Assembly: GCA_039111635.1 (NCBI GenBank)
Contig: JBCAQO010000059.1
Span: 1-43,978 of the forward strand
DNA: 43,978 nucleotides
Direction: 5' to 3'
Source of the DNA: Heterobasidion occidentale
Lineage: Eukaryota > Basidiomycota > Agaricomycetes > Russulales > Bondarzewiaceae
The translations under genes were made by a program, and so were the position numbers. This document shows, piece by piece, positions 10,889-21,096 of this stretch; the stretch's first letter is position 1; every line of letters starts with the position of its first letter. The notes beneath the pieces are model-generated. The model was not told the origin of the DNA, made no database searches, and worked only from the letters and a program-made list of their open reading frames with translations.

Positions 10889-13800
10889 ATGAACGTCTTG
10901 CGCTATCATCGTCTACGTTTCAACCTCACTCCCAAAAGATGGCTCTCGACGGCTGATAGAGGTAAACTCTCAGAACGTCTTCTCAACCGCCTAGCAAGCT
11001 CCGAATCAGAGGTTATATCCTCGTCGGGTGAGGCTCTCGGCCGGCGCCAAGTTGCTTCCTCCAATCTTCTTGACACTCTCAATCTTGCTGTGACAGATCA
11101 AAAGCACTCTCAGAAAGTCCAGAGCAGCAGCAGAAACAGAGAAACAAGAAACGAAAAGAGAAACAAAAGCAGCGGAAACTTGCTCGAAACAATGAGCCGA
11201 CGTCAGCACCTAGCAGATTGTCACACGAACAGAATCAATAGACCCTATAGCAGACTTGGTACGACCTTTGGATCAACCTTCGACACAAGACGCAGCAGAA
11301 TCTAGTGATGGTGCGCTGTTGCTGACTCTCCTCATTTTCACTACACTAACCTTGATATTGTTGTATAGAACTCATCGAGTCACCATTAATTACAATGACA
11401 GAGATGGTGCTCCCCACATTCCACGAACACTTCTCTATACACGACGCGTTGAAGGCGTTCTTCACTCTTTAACTGGCCCAATATTACAAGGCACGTAAAC
11501 GCAAGCACTAGACTTCGCTGTCACTTCATAACTGGTACATCTAGACCTTGAACCGCCATCGCCGCAACAGCCCATTGCACAACTTGCACACGGTCTCGAC
11601 CGTGTCCTTTTTAAGTCCGTTGTTTAACTCAAACACACCTCCTTCCATCCGTACTTCTTGGTCTAATTATACCCACCTTGTGTCTTAAGTCCTGGAGTCA
11701 GTTGGTTGCAAGACCCTCGTTCAAATGTTTATAACTACACGACGTGGCTAGAAAACGTCCCATCGGTCAAGGACTTCGCTTTCGAGCGTTTGGGGGGGTT
11801 CATCAGCAGTTCTCGAGATCAAGTAAGTTCATTCGAACCAATATATGTTGGGGACAGCGATTGAAGTACAAGCGGGCATGATTCAAGGATCTTTGGTCGC
11901 TAGCAAGGAGCGAAAAGCGAACGTTCGCAGGATCAACCTCGTCTCTTTCCGGTCTGCTTAGCCATATCTATTTCTTGATCTCGGGAGACAAGCGTGTCAA
12001 CACGACATCGCTGAGTCGACATTTCCAGTTTGAGGTGATAAGCGTTTTGGTCCAACTTTAAAATATGTATAGAAGCTCATCGTGCTGTTTCATAGCCGAC
12101 GAACTTTACTCCTGGTCAACGTATGCCCGCGTCAGTCGTGTTAAAGCACAGCGATGGCGTGTATGCGATCGACTCCTTGAGTCTAATCCCTGGAAGTTCG
12201 GAGAAGAATGTATTGACATGGATGGTCAGCCCAACTCAACAGGTCATTTTTCTCTTGAATTTTCATGTTCTTATCACACCAGGGCACTGTCCTCGAGAAA
12301 TTCCTCACGATGCCCAAAGAGCGATTCTCTCAACTGTTACGTTCATCTCCTGATCCTGCAGAGGAACCTGAAACTAAGCGCGAGGCATATCGATATTCTA
12401 AGGTATACATCCCTTACACAATCCTGTGAGCACCTGCTGGCTGACTGTTTGTATTTTATCTGGGTTGTGCTTTCAGTCAGACAAATTCGTCATGCGCTCC
12501 CAGCTAGATTGTTATGATCCCCGTTTACCGGGCACAGGAGTGTTTGATATCAAAACTCGCGCTGCGGTCCCCATTCGTTTAGACCTCATGAACTACGAGG
12601 AGAATTCCGGGTACATCATTCGCACACTTCAGGGTCCACTCGAGAGCTTTGAGAAGGAGTATTACGATCTCATTAGGTCGGCCTTTCTCAAGTATAGGTA
12701 TGTGGAATTGCTCTTCGTGTCTTTCCTCGTGACTCATTGTAAAAGTTGATGCAACCGTGTCTTTTTGTGACGGATCAGCTTCCAGGCACGCATCGGGAAT
12801 ATGGACGGTGTCCTCGTCGCCTATCATAATACAGCACGCATCTTTGGATTTCAGTACGTTCCCCTTTCGGAGATGGACTCGTGCATCTTTGGAAATGAAG
12901 GTCGCGGAGATCGCGTCTTCGAGAAGTGTGTTCAAATGATGGAGGCTATCATGACCGAGGCAGTACATCAATTCCCCGACCAGGTATGTTTGGCTTCTCC
13001 ACTCTGCCTTCTGCCATGAATCACCGTACCGTCTCTGAAATGGCACAGTCCCTTAGATGCGTCACAGAAAAGAAAGAGGGCAACGATGTGTTGCAGGTTT
13101 TCCTTGAACCTGCCGACTGGAACGAGGAGACTCAGGGCCCTACGCCCATCGTTCAGTTGGATGTCACGGTCGTGAACTACGCCGGTGACACGGAGGTGCG
13201 GGGATCTACGGCCGTTGCGAGATCAGACCTTCCTTGTATGTTCATAAATCGCCTATTCTCATCATGTCTGGTCTTGACAATATTGGCATTTACCACCCAG
13301 GGACAATTCTATATTCCATATCCACTCCTTCGCTCTCGCAGCGCGAGATCCGCGGGAACCTGAGCGAGGTCATCAGTCGACAGTTCTTTGCATACAATCT
13401 CCCGTCTGGTGTCAGCGTGCAAGATATGGAGGAACGGTGGAACGAGATGAATTTTAACCCCTCGTCTACGACACCTCCCGCGGTTTATGATCCGGCGTTC
13501 TTCAAGGACGCGGGAAGGAACGTGCTAGCTCTACGGGCCCTTGCGCGGGCGGGCAGAGACGAACTCGAGGAGCGCGACGAGGAATGGCGAAGGAGCGGAA
13601 GAAAAAAGATCGTCTTGGAGCCGGGTGAGATGACGATTGCGAAGCTGCAAGAGGCTGACACCCAGAACGTGTCGGCCTCAGAATTGCTGTTTGGACCTGA
13701 ACTTGCAGCCTTGTTGCAACCCCTCACAGGTGAAACTTTGGATAAGGTGATGCCGACGCTGGAGAGTCAGGCAAAGACAGATGATGATAAAGGGGAGGAC

Positions 13801-14217
13801 GCCGATTTTTCTAATGACGACCCACGGACGCTTGACGGGCACGATGCCGATGCTATCCCTGTGTCGTCTTCCTCTGTCAGGCAGAGCCAACCGTCATCGC
13901 TCCCTAAGGCATCTCGCCTTGCCGATGGAACTGCTTGGAGCTCAATGGCACGGCCACGCTTATCAAGGGGCGAGCCAAAAGCGCCTGCAGTTGATCCGGA
14001 CACACTGCTCTTACTGGAATCCTTAGTTGCGCAGGACGACATGGTCCAGTCCTCGGATTCCTCAGATCCTGGTTCCTTGGCTGACAGCGACTCGACGCTT
14101 TCGCCACCTCCGTCATCTTCACCATCCCCAGACGACGACGCGCGCGATGCTCCCTCTGACGACTCGGCGCCGTCATCCCCCCCGGAGCCGTCGACGCCAG
14201 TATCGCATTCCTCATAA
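10889..14217 (+). CDS. PET127: PET127-like mitochondrial membrane protein
   Basis: Pet127 in yeast is a mitochondrial inner-membrane protein needed for RNA 5' processing and stability in mitochondria. Resolved exons are 11545-11614, 11690-11822, 11888-12034, 12096-12224, 12283-12402, 12477-12697, 12779-12983, 13049-13235 and 13301-14217, all phase-consistent. The conserved core includes LAHGLDRVLF, NPGVSWLQDPRS, RHFQFE, RLPGTGVFDIKTRA, ESFEKEYYDLIRSAFLKY and ARIGNMDGVLVAYHNTARIF. The C-terminal 300 residues turn acidic and Ser/Pro-rich. The N-terminus starting at 10889 (MNVLRYHRLRF...KRWLST) is arginine-rich without acids, as expected of a mitochondrial presequence; an in-frame ATG exists at 10856. 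Between about 11090 and 11544 the exon path is unresolved: a Lys/Gln-rich segment appears in one frame and an IADLVRPLDQPSTQDAAESS segment in another. A joining intron from 11311 to 11544 fits by phase. Confidence 0.8.
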
Positions 14218-14702
14218 AATTACGACATCTACACATCTTATTTCCCTCCTGCCTTTAGGTTCGACGCGGCGAGGGGTAGCTGACATGCAATGAGCCTGTA
14301 ACTTATATACTCTACGTAGCTTAATTTGACAAGAGAACCCGCTCACAACAATACCCCGCTGGTGGAAATGCTCAAAATGAGCTCGCACTTGTGAAGTACG
14401 TTGAAGGTGACCACCGACGCCGCCCACCCCGCAGCGCCTGCATGCCTCGATCGTCGCCTGGTGAGGGACGAAGGCTCTTCGAAAATAAAACAGAAGGCAC
14501 TAAGTACAGATCACGAAGAAATCACACAATATATCAAGAATTGAGGACGAGAAACGCTGGTCCTATGGTACGGATCATATTCACGAGTGAAACCAAAAAC
14601 ATTGCCGCGTGCAAAATGAAAAACAACAAGCACCAAAAGCACCGCGGACCAACATACACCGCCTAGGCGATCCGCCGTACCCCTACGAGGCCCCGCAGCA
14701 AC

Positions 14703-17177
14703 TCACGCCAGCGGGCCGTCCAGGGCAAACTGCCCAAACAGCCTCTCGGGGAAATACCGCGCCCTGACCGCGCGCCCGCCGAAAAACCGCCCGTCGAGCT
14801 CCCGCACGGTCTTCCACGCGCCCGCGGGGCCCGCGAAGACGACGAAGATCCGCACGGCGTCCTCCGGGCTCGGCGGCGGCGGCTGCACGACGTGCACGAC
14901 GACGCGTTCGACGGTGCCGTTCTTCGAGCACTCGTCGCCTGTCGTTCAAAGGGAGGATCGACCGGTCAGTTCTCGTGCGCGCTTGGCACGTACCGGAAGA
15001 GAACGAGCTGCCGCGTACGTACCTATCTCGGCGCGCAGATCGTCGTCCGCGGCGTCCTCGATGCCCACCATATTCTGCAGCACGATGACCCGGCTCGGCT
15101 CCCCAAACCGCTCTCTGTCCTCCCGTGCCTTGGCATCCTCGTTCGCGTTGATGATCTTTCCCATCTTCGACCCGCCCAGGGCGGGGCCCTTTCCCTTGTT
15201 CTCGCTCTGCCCGCTTTTGTTCTTGTTACCCTTACCACCCTTGCCCGCCTTGATCTGCTCGACGGTCAGCGCGTGGACGATACCCGATCCATCCGCGCCG
15301 AGGCCTTGTCCTTCCTTGTGGCCCCACTTGGCCATCAAGCGCGCGGCAAACCCGTGCGGATCGGGCCTATTCACGGAGTTCAACGTGAGCACCGAGATAT
15401 ATCAGGAGGCGGAAAAGGATCAACGTACCTCTGAGAGGGCCCTGCCTCTTCTGGCGCTGGATTTGGGGGGACGAAAGAGGGTGCAGGCGCTTGCGCAGGC
15501 TCTGCGCCCTCAGGCGGCGCCAGAGCCTTCAACTTGGCGGCGATGGCAGCAGCCGCATTACGGCTGTTCCGCATGCGTTCCTCGAAATCAATGCTCTTCG
15601 CAAAGGTGTTCTCGGGTGGTGCTGGTGCGGGCGGCGGCGCAAAGGGATTGTATTTGAGGGGCTCGGGTGACCTAGAATACCCTTCGGGAAGCGGGCGGTG
15701 GAAGTAAGGATCTTCAGTCGGTTCTGGTGGAAACGGAGGGGGAAAGGGGGGCGGGGCCGCGACTGGCTGTTGTTGAGACATTTCCAGGCGACGGAGGTAG
15801 GCCTCCTCGCCAGATTCCGCCTGTACATGCGAGGCAGCTGCAGGAGGGGTGGAAATGCCCGGAATGCCGGCGTCTTCGACAGGTGGTGGCGGAGAGAACG
15901 TGGCTCTGATAGGAGGAGTTGCGCTTTCCTGAGCGGGTTTGAATCCGGCTGACAAGGCGAGGCGACGCTGGTAGGCTTCTTCGCCTGACATGTCGGGTTT
16001 CGCTGCCGCAACGGGAGGGTTGTGCGAGGTGCTGCCCAACCCGCCGCGCGGCCGATCGTCCTCCTCGCGAGACCAACGGTCATCAGGTTCGTTGAATCGT
16101 CCTACACGAGCAAATGAAGTCAGCGACCAGTCAAATGCAACATCAGAATGCGCGACGATACATGCCTGCTTTGCGAGGTCGTTCGTCCTCGGATCCTGTG
16201 TCGCTGTAGTCAGTGTAGCTTGTGCTGCGCCGAAGGCGTTTTCTGTCCTCAAGACGGCGCTGCTCGGCCAGGCGCTCGCGTCGCTCCTCGCGATCGCGAC
16301 GCCTCCACACCTTGTATTCGTTGTAGTCGTTCGGTCTCATAGGATCGTACTGCTCGGTCGGATCCCAAACGGCCACTTGCTGCAGCGCCTTGTGCTGATT
16401 TGAATAAAAAAACGACAATGAAGCTACATCGAGCAGTCACGACAAGGAGAGATACTCACTCTCTTATTTTTCTTGCCTCCGCCTCCGCCGCCTCTCCTCT
16501 TGTTCGAGCCCTTGAAGCCGTTGACGTCGTCATCGAGGACCATGGACGGGGGCTTGACCTTCTTTCCCCACCCGCTTTTCGCGGCGGAGGCGGCCTGCTG
16601 CGGCTCCTCGCTGGGCCCCGCGTTCAGCAAGACGGGCGGGGCGACGAGGACGGCGCTCGCGGATACCGTCGGCGGGGCGCTGATGACGGCAGACTGGGAG
16701 AACGCGGCGAGGGCGGCGCCGGTGGGGATGCGGGGAACTGCGGGCTTCGGGACGGTCTTCTTCCTGACGGGGGCGAAGGCGAGCGACGCGGACCAGCCTT
16801 TTTTTTTGTTCGTTCGTTCGTTCGTTCGCGCGTGCGTCCGTTTGAGCGATTCGAGCGTGGAGGGGAGGGTGTTTCAATAAGTCTGTGTCTCGGGCGCAAC
16901 TCGTGCAGCAGTAGAATTAGATACCGGCTGTGGCCTTGCCTGGACCCGCAGACGCAGCGCCTGCATCCGAGAAGGCGCCAGGTGGACCGCCCGCTGCTGA
17001 TCCTGATCCTGCTCCTGCTCCTGCTGCTGCGGGCTGGGCGGTCGAGGGAGCAGAGTACTGTGTCGTTAACGGATGTTTTTCTGAGTGTGCGGAGGATGAG
17101 GGATCTGTGGAGACGGAAGGGACGAAGCCTGAAGAGAACTGGATGCCGCCATAGAGGCCGCCTGCTCTGCTCGACAT
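14703..17177 (-). CDS. RBM17: SPF45/RBM17-like splicing factor (G-patch plus UHM-type RRM)
   Basis: SPF45 is an alternative-splicing and 3' splice-site factor; its RRM is a U2AF-homology motif that binds ULM peptides of SF1, U2AF65 and SF3B1. Exons 17177-16925, 16797-16460, 16394-16166, 16101-15429, 15366-15023 and 14938-14703 total 2073 nt, 690 aa, longer than human SPF45 (401 aa) owing to Pro/Ala-rich disordered stretches. The [19 protein letters not shown] segment and an [17 protein letters not shown] basic helix lie in exon 3. The G-patch ([20 protein letters not shown]) is at about residues 500-545 and the UHM ([10 protein letters not shown] through [11 protein letters not shown]) fills the last 110 residues; RYF matches the R-x-F signature. 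The intron 16102-16165 has a GC donor (AG|GCATGT), needed to keep [13 protein letters not shown] in frame. The coding sequence is very GC-rich. Confidence 0.92.
16801..16830. repeat. T-run plus (GTTC)5 microsatellite at a splice acceptor
   Basis: Seven T residues continue from the previous line into about five copies of GTTC. On the minus strand this places (GAAC)n and an A-run directly before the AG of the first intron of the SPF45 gene (intron 16798-16924). The acceptor therefore lacks the usual pyrimidine tract. Confidence 0.85.
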
Positions 17178-17501
17178 GGTGCAACTCCAACGTGCAAGCG
17201 TGGGAACACTCAGACGCAGCCTCATCTCGCACTATTCGTATCAGCCACCGCGCGGTGGCTGCACGTTTCACAAAAGCGATGCGCAACAGCGCGAGTGATA
17301 AATAACCCAGCAGTTCGCACAAGTAGGTGATAGACTAGCGCCCGACGCGGTGAGGTAGAAAATAAAGAAGGGTACTTAGAATAACCGACCGAGCCCACGA
17401 ATTCCCTCATTCAATCAACCCTATGCACCCTGGTCCCTGTTCTGCAACATACAACCCCAGTTCAACCCATTATCTCCCGCCGATCCACACATCGCACCCG
17501 C

Positions 17502-19669
17502 TCAGCCTGCAACCTTCGTCCCCGCAGGCGGGTCTCCCTCGACCTCCGTGTCCGGGTCATTCTCGTCCTCTCCTTGGTCCTCCGTCCCGCGCATGCCCTC
17601 CTGCTTGTCCGCGCGCTCGATCTCATCTCGCATCTGCGCGACGTCCTCGTCGACGCGCGGCGTGACGCGTTCGATGCCGGCCGCCTCCGCCAACGAGACG
17701 CGCGCACGGTGCTTCGCCAGGTGCGCCGAACGGCGCGGCGGCCGCTTCAGGCGGCGCCGAGCGACCATCACCGGAACCGAGCATTTCTGTCAGGAGCGTT
17801 GAGCCACAAAGTACGATCGATACAGGGGACATGCACGGACCTGAATGAGATAGTGCGAAGTGGAGCCGAGGAGGATGCTGAGGAAAGGAATTTAGACAGC
17901 TATATGCGCACGCAAACACGGGTGTCTCACCCCTTGAGCTGGCCAAGACCGCGAGAACCGACGATGAGCATCACAGGCTCCACAAAGTCGATGATGTCTT
18001 GAGCGATGCAATCAGACTAGATTTCGAGAAGAAATTGTGGCAGAGCAACTACGCACCCAGCAGCATGTGCCGCGCATGCTTGGCGTGCCACGCCTCGCAC
18101 GAAATCCTGACATGCAGTCGAGTGCGCTGGAGGAGGCTCGTGGCCTGGCGACAGAGGATGTACGCGAGGCCTTGACGCTAGATATGGAACAGACGGGCTC
18201 AGCGCCAAGCCCAAGTTGGAATCAAGTAAGGCTCGAACGCACCTCCTGCTGGGCACGGAGTTTGGCCGCACGATCGGCGGCGTTAGGTACGGGCGGGTCG
18301 ACTGCAAGGCCCGCATCAGCATATGCAGCGATAAAAATCAAACGAGGGGGGCTCAGCGCGGCTCACTCTTGTTCTCGTTCTCCACGACCGTCACAATCAG
18401 CCTGGCCACCACGGTCCATCAGCGTCCGTTCGTCAACCAGCGTGTAGAGAGCGACACTCACAGCTCGTCTCCGTCTCTCAGCACCGTCCCGATGGCCCAC
18501 TCGAGCGCATACCGGCTCTCGTCGCTCATATCGCTGCCGACCATGTACCGCCGGCTGCGCCTTCCGGACTCCGCGAGCGCACGCGCGGGGTCTCCGTTCG
18601 TGACCGTGATGGTGCACCGATCGCGCTGGAAGACGGGACGGGACGTGTTCAGCGGCAGCGGCTCGTGGCGCGTGGACTTGCGCCTGCGCGGGTTGCGCCC
18701 GCCGGAGTGGTTGAGCGTGGTCGGGAAGTAGGGCTCGGGCGGCACGATCACGTTGACGCCCTCGCCGAGGGGGTCCGGCATCTCGAGCGCGTCCGCGTCG
18801 GGGAGGTCGGCGGGGACGACGAGCGCGTTGCGCTCCGTGTTGCGCTCCGTGACGGGGTCGAACTGGTCGTCGCTCCAGTCGTCCTCGGAGCCGCTCTCCG
18901 AGTCGAGGTCGCCCTGCGACTCGTCGTCCGAGAGCGCGGAGGGCATGAACGCGCTGCGCGGGCGCACGCGCGAGGCCTCCGTGTCGGACTCGACGTCGGA
19001 CTGGGTGAGGGCGTCGATGTTGGGGGAGGAGTCGCGCGGGGCGCGGTGGCGGCGGAGGCGGAAGGGCGAGGTGCTGCGGGAGCGCGCGGCGGCGGTGGCA
19101 TCGGCGTCCTGCGCGCGGGAATTGGACGAGGAGCGCGCGCGCTGCTTGTTGTCGTCGTCCTTGGCCTTGCCGTTGGAGATGGAGCGGCCGCGCTCCTTGT
19201 CGTCGGTGCTGCCGCGGCTGAGGCTGAGGCTGGTGAGGCCGCCCATCATGGAGCTGAAGGACATGCGGCCGAAGGAGCCTGAGCTGCGGGAGGTGAGGTC
19301 TGGGACGGCAGAGGGCGGCTTGGGGGGCTCTGTCCTGGAGGCGGTGCGCTCGAGGGCGGCGGCGGCGGAATTCTGTTGGTCAATCTGGTTCCTGGTCAGT
19401 ACGGTGGGACTGCTGGACCATCTGGTGAAGAGGGGGGTGGTGGGGCGGGAGGAGGCCGGGGAGGACGTCTCTGAGACGGAGTCGGTGCGGGAGAGGGCGG
19501 GACCCGGGAGGGTGGAGACTGTGGGGTAGGCGTCGGGGTTGGAGGAGTAGGAGGTGAGCTCGACGCCCTCCCTGGGGGTGACGAGGCTGTTCTCCTTCTC
19601 GCGAGTGGAGAGGCCGTAGACGTTGCGCCAGCTGAGCCTGCGGGTGGCGGAGGGACGTTCCTTGGCCAT
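17502..19669 (-). CDS. Universal stress protein (UspA) domain protein with long disordered N-terminus
   Basis: Exons 19669-18462, 18401-18367, 18301-18243, 18177-18057, 17997-17931, 17877-17841 and 17786-17502 total 1812 nt, 603 aa. The first 370 residues are Ser/Arg/Asp-rich and look disordered (phosphorylatable). The UspA domain starts at RYMVGSDMSDESRYALEWAI, continues with LLIVTVVENENK, and ends with VGSRGLGQLKGILLGSTSHY and CSVPVMVARR. GSRG, nine residues, then GS fits the G-2x-G-9x-G(S/T) pattern of ATP-binding Usp proteins. A charged tail of about 80 residues follows. The chosen ATG (19669) opens the conserved KERPSATRRLSWRNVYGLSTREK block; a possible non-coding or short coding 5' exon ends at the donor near 19696. 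Family members in fungi are uncharacterised stress proteins; the substrate is unknown. Confidence 0.87.
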
Positions 19670-20005
19670 GGAGTGTGGGGAGTGGTCGTTGCTCACCTGA
19701 GAGTTGTAATCCTGGTGGCAAAGAACGGCACGCGGAGATCAGCATCGTTCTGTGAACCCGAACCCGTCCACACAACCGCGCTTGCCTCGCCAGCGCCTCC
19801 TTCATTTCCATTCCGGTGTGAATCTCTTCATCATCCTCACCCTCCCCCCGTCACAGCCAAGCCACGCGTGGACACTCACATCTGGTACTCCGTCCCCCCG
19901 CCGCCTCCTGCCCCACCCGCCGTGGTCTCCTTCGCTGGACATGGGCTAGTATATACTTTCTTTGTTTTCGCACGCCTGTGGTGCGGGTCAGCCAGGCGCA
20001 CACGA

Positions 20006-20013
20006 GTCCAATG
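20006..20013. repeat. Left target-site duplication GTCCAATG
   Basis: Eight bases immediately left of the inverted-repeat element and identical to 20865-20872 on its right. A perfect 8-bp flanking duplication is what hAT-superfamily (and P-type) insertions leave. Confidence 0.85.
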
Positions 20014-20864
20014 AGGACCCCTGAAAACCACCTGGGATGTTAATACCTGGATCCGGCGTAAAACCGGCGCGTCAGCGCCGAGCTCCGAGGGCTTTTCCGG
20101 CGTCGAACGGCACATTTGGACGATCATGTTCGATCTTTTGCCCGGCGTGAAGCCCTCCATTGCTAGGAGGTCCGATGCTTATCCGGCGTCGACCCAGAGG
20201 GTCCACGGCTGGGCAGATGAAGCCACATTGATCTCTGCTATGTCGAATGTCGCAGCTGAGATATACGAGCCAATGTTAGCAGGAACTCGGCACACTACTA
20301 AGTATTTCCGCATTGTCCCTGCTACGTCTCCATTGATGCCGCACGCTGTGACGCTCCATGCTTTGCTGCCGTCACATACATTCCTTATCATGCTAACTTA
20401 TCCTATTTGGATTCAAGGTGCTTCTATAGCACTCGCGGTTGGGGATAGCCACTATCTGGAAGCACTCACAGGCAGGGAAAAGGACCTTCGAAGTGCAATC
20501 AAGGTGATTGTTGGCCGCAAACGGAATATCGAAGAGGTCTTGGATGATGAGGATGATTGACATGGCCTTGTAATTCACATTATCATGCTTTTTCGAATGC
20601 TGTTGACTCTCCTTACGAGTTTATTACTTTTATTACAATGCTCAAGCTTTCATTGTGCTCAAAGACATGCCATAGAACATATTTCTATTTTTCCGGAATT
20701 TTTTGCGATTTTTAGAGGTTCGAGGCCCGATTCCGGCGTGAAACGACCTGCTGACTGAGGTCCGATCCCATTTCCGGCGTGAACCGGACCAGTAGAGGAC
20801 CTGCTGTCCCGGCGTCGACGACCGCCTCCGGACACGAACATCTCAGGTGGTTGTCAGGGGTCCT
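20014..20864. mobile_element. 851-bp hAT-like terminal-inverted-repeat transposon, non-autonomous
   Basis: The ends at 20014-20041 and 20837-20864 are inverted copies of a 28-bp sequence starting AGGACCCCTG, with two mismatches. An identical 8-bp direct repeat, GTCCAATG, abuts both ends. Just inside each end lie copies of CCGGCGT: at 20053, 20097, 20142 and 20183 on the left and at 20733, 20774 and 20809 on the right, with none in the 540 bp between. Several are extended to CCGGCGTGAA or CCGGCGTCGA and are preceded by GGTCCGAT. Such subterminal repeats are typical transposase-binding sites of hAT elements. The element is too short for a transposase gene and probably moved with help from an autonomous relative. 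The near-perfect ends and duplication suggest a fairly recent insertion. It lies between the stress-protein gene and the oligopeptidase gene and interrupts neither. Confidence 0.88.
20126..20560 (+). CDS. Open frame inside the transposon, unrecognised
   Basis: A 144-codon open frame inside the element, ending in an acidic tail (EEVLDDEDD). It does not show hAT transposase motifs (no RW or dimerisation block). The last 50 codons (YLEALTGREKDLRSAIK, VIVGRKRN) look like real protein and might be a remnant of transposase or a captured host gene fragment. I would not treat it as an expressed gene without transcripts. Confidence 0.25.
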   Translation: MFDLLPGVKPSIARRSDAYPASTQRVHGWADEATLISAMSNVAAEIYEPMLAGTRHTTKYFRIVPATSPLMPHAVTLHALLPSHTFLIMLTYPIWIQGASIALAVGDSHYLEALTGREKDLRSAIKVIVGRKRNIEEVLDDEDD

Positions 20865-20872
20865 GTCCAATG
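20865..20872. repeat. Right target-site duplication GTCCAATG
   Basis: Perfect copy of 20006-20013, directly after the right inverted repeat of the element. Confidence 0.85.
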
Positions 20873-21096
20873 GCGATAGGCTCCCCGTGCCAAGCCCGCC
20901 CGGGAACACATCACGTTCCTCTTTCGGCGTTTGCCAGCAGTGCCTCCATCTTGGCTCTCCTTGGCGACCCCATCGCTCTCGACTTCCCCGGACGCTCTCC
21001 CTCCGTCTCACGCAATCCAATCCTACGTAGGAACAGCCCTAAGATAGTGTCCTTGTATCGATACAAAATGCCACGCAATTTTACCGCTCCCCCCCC

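Noticed and set aside
16400..17305. 301-codon plus-strand frame over SPF45
   Set aside because: Antisense to exons 1-3 of SPF45, Arg/Leu-rich low complexity, no motif.
18665..19529. Long plus-strand open frames (205 and 258 codons) across the stress-protein gene
   Set aside because: They are antisense shadows of a GC-rich, repetitive coding exon; no start context, motif or splice support.
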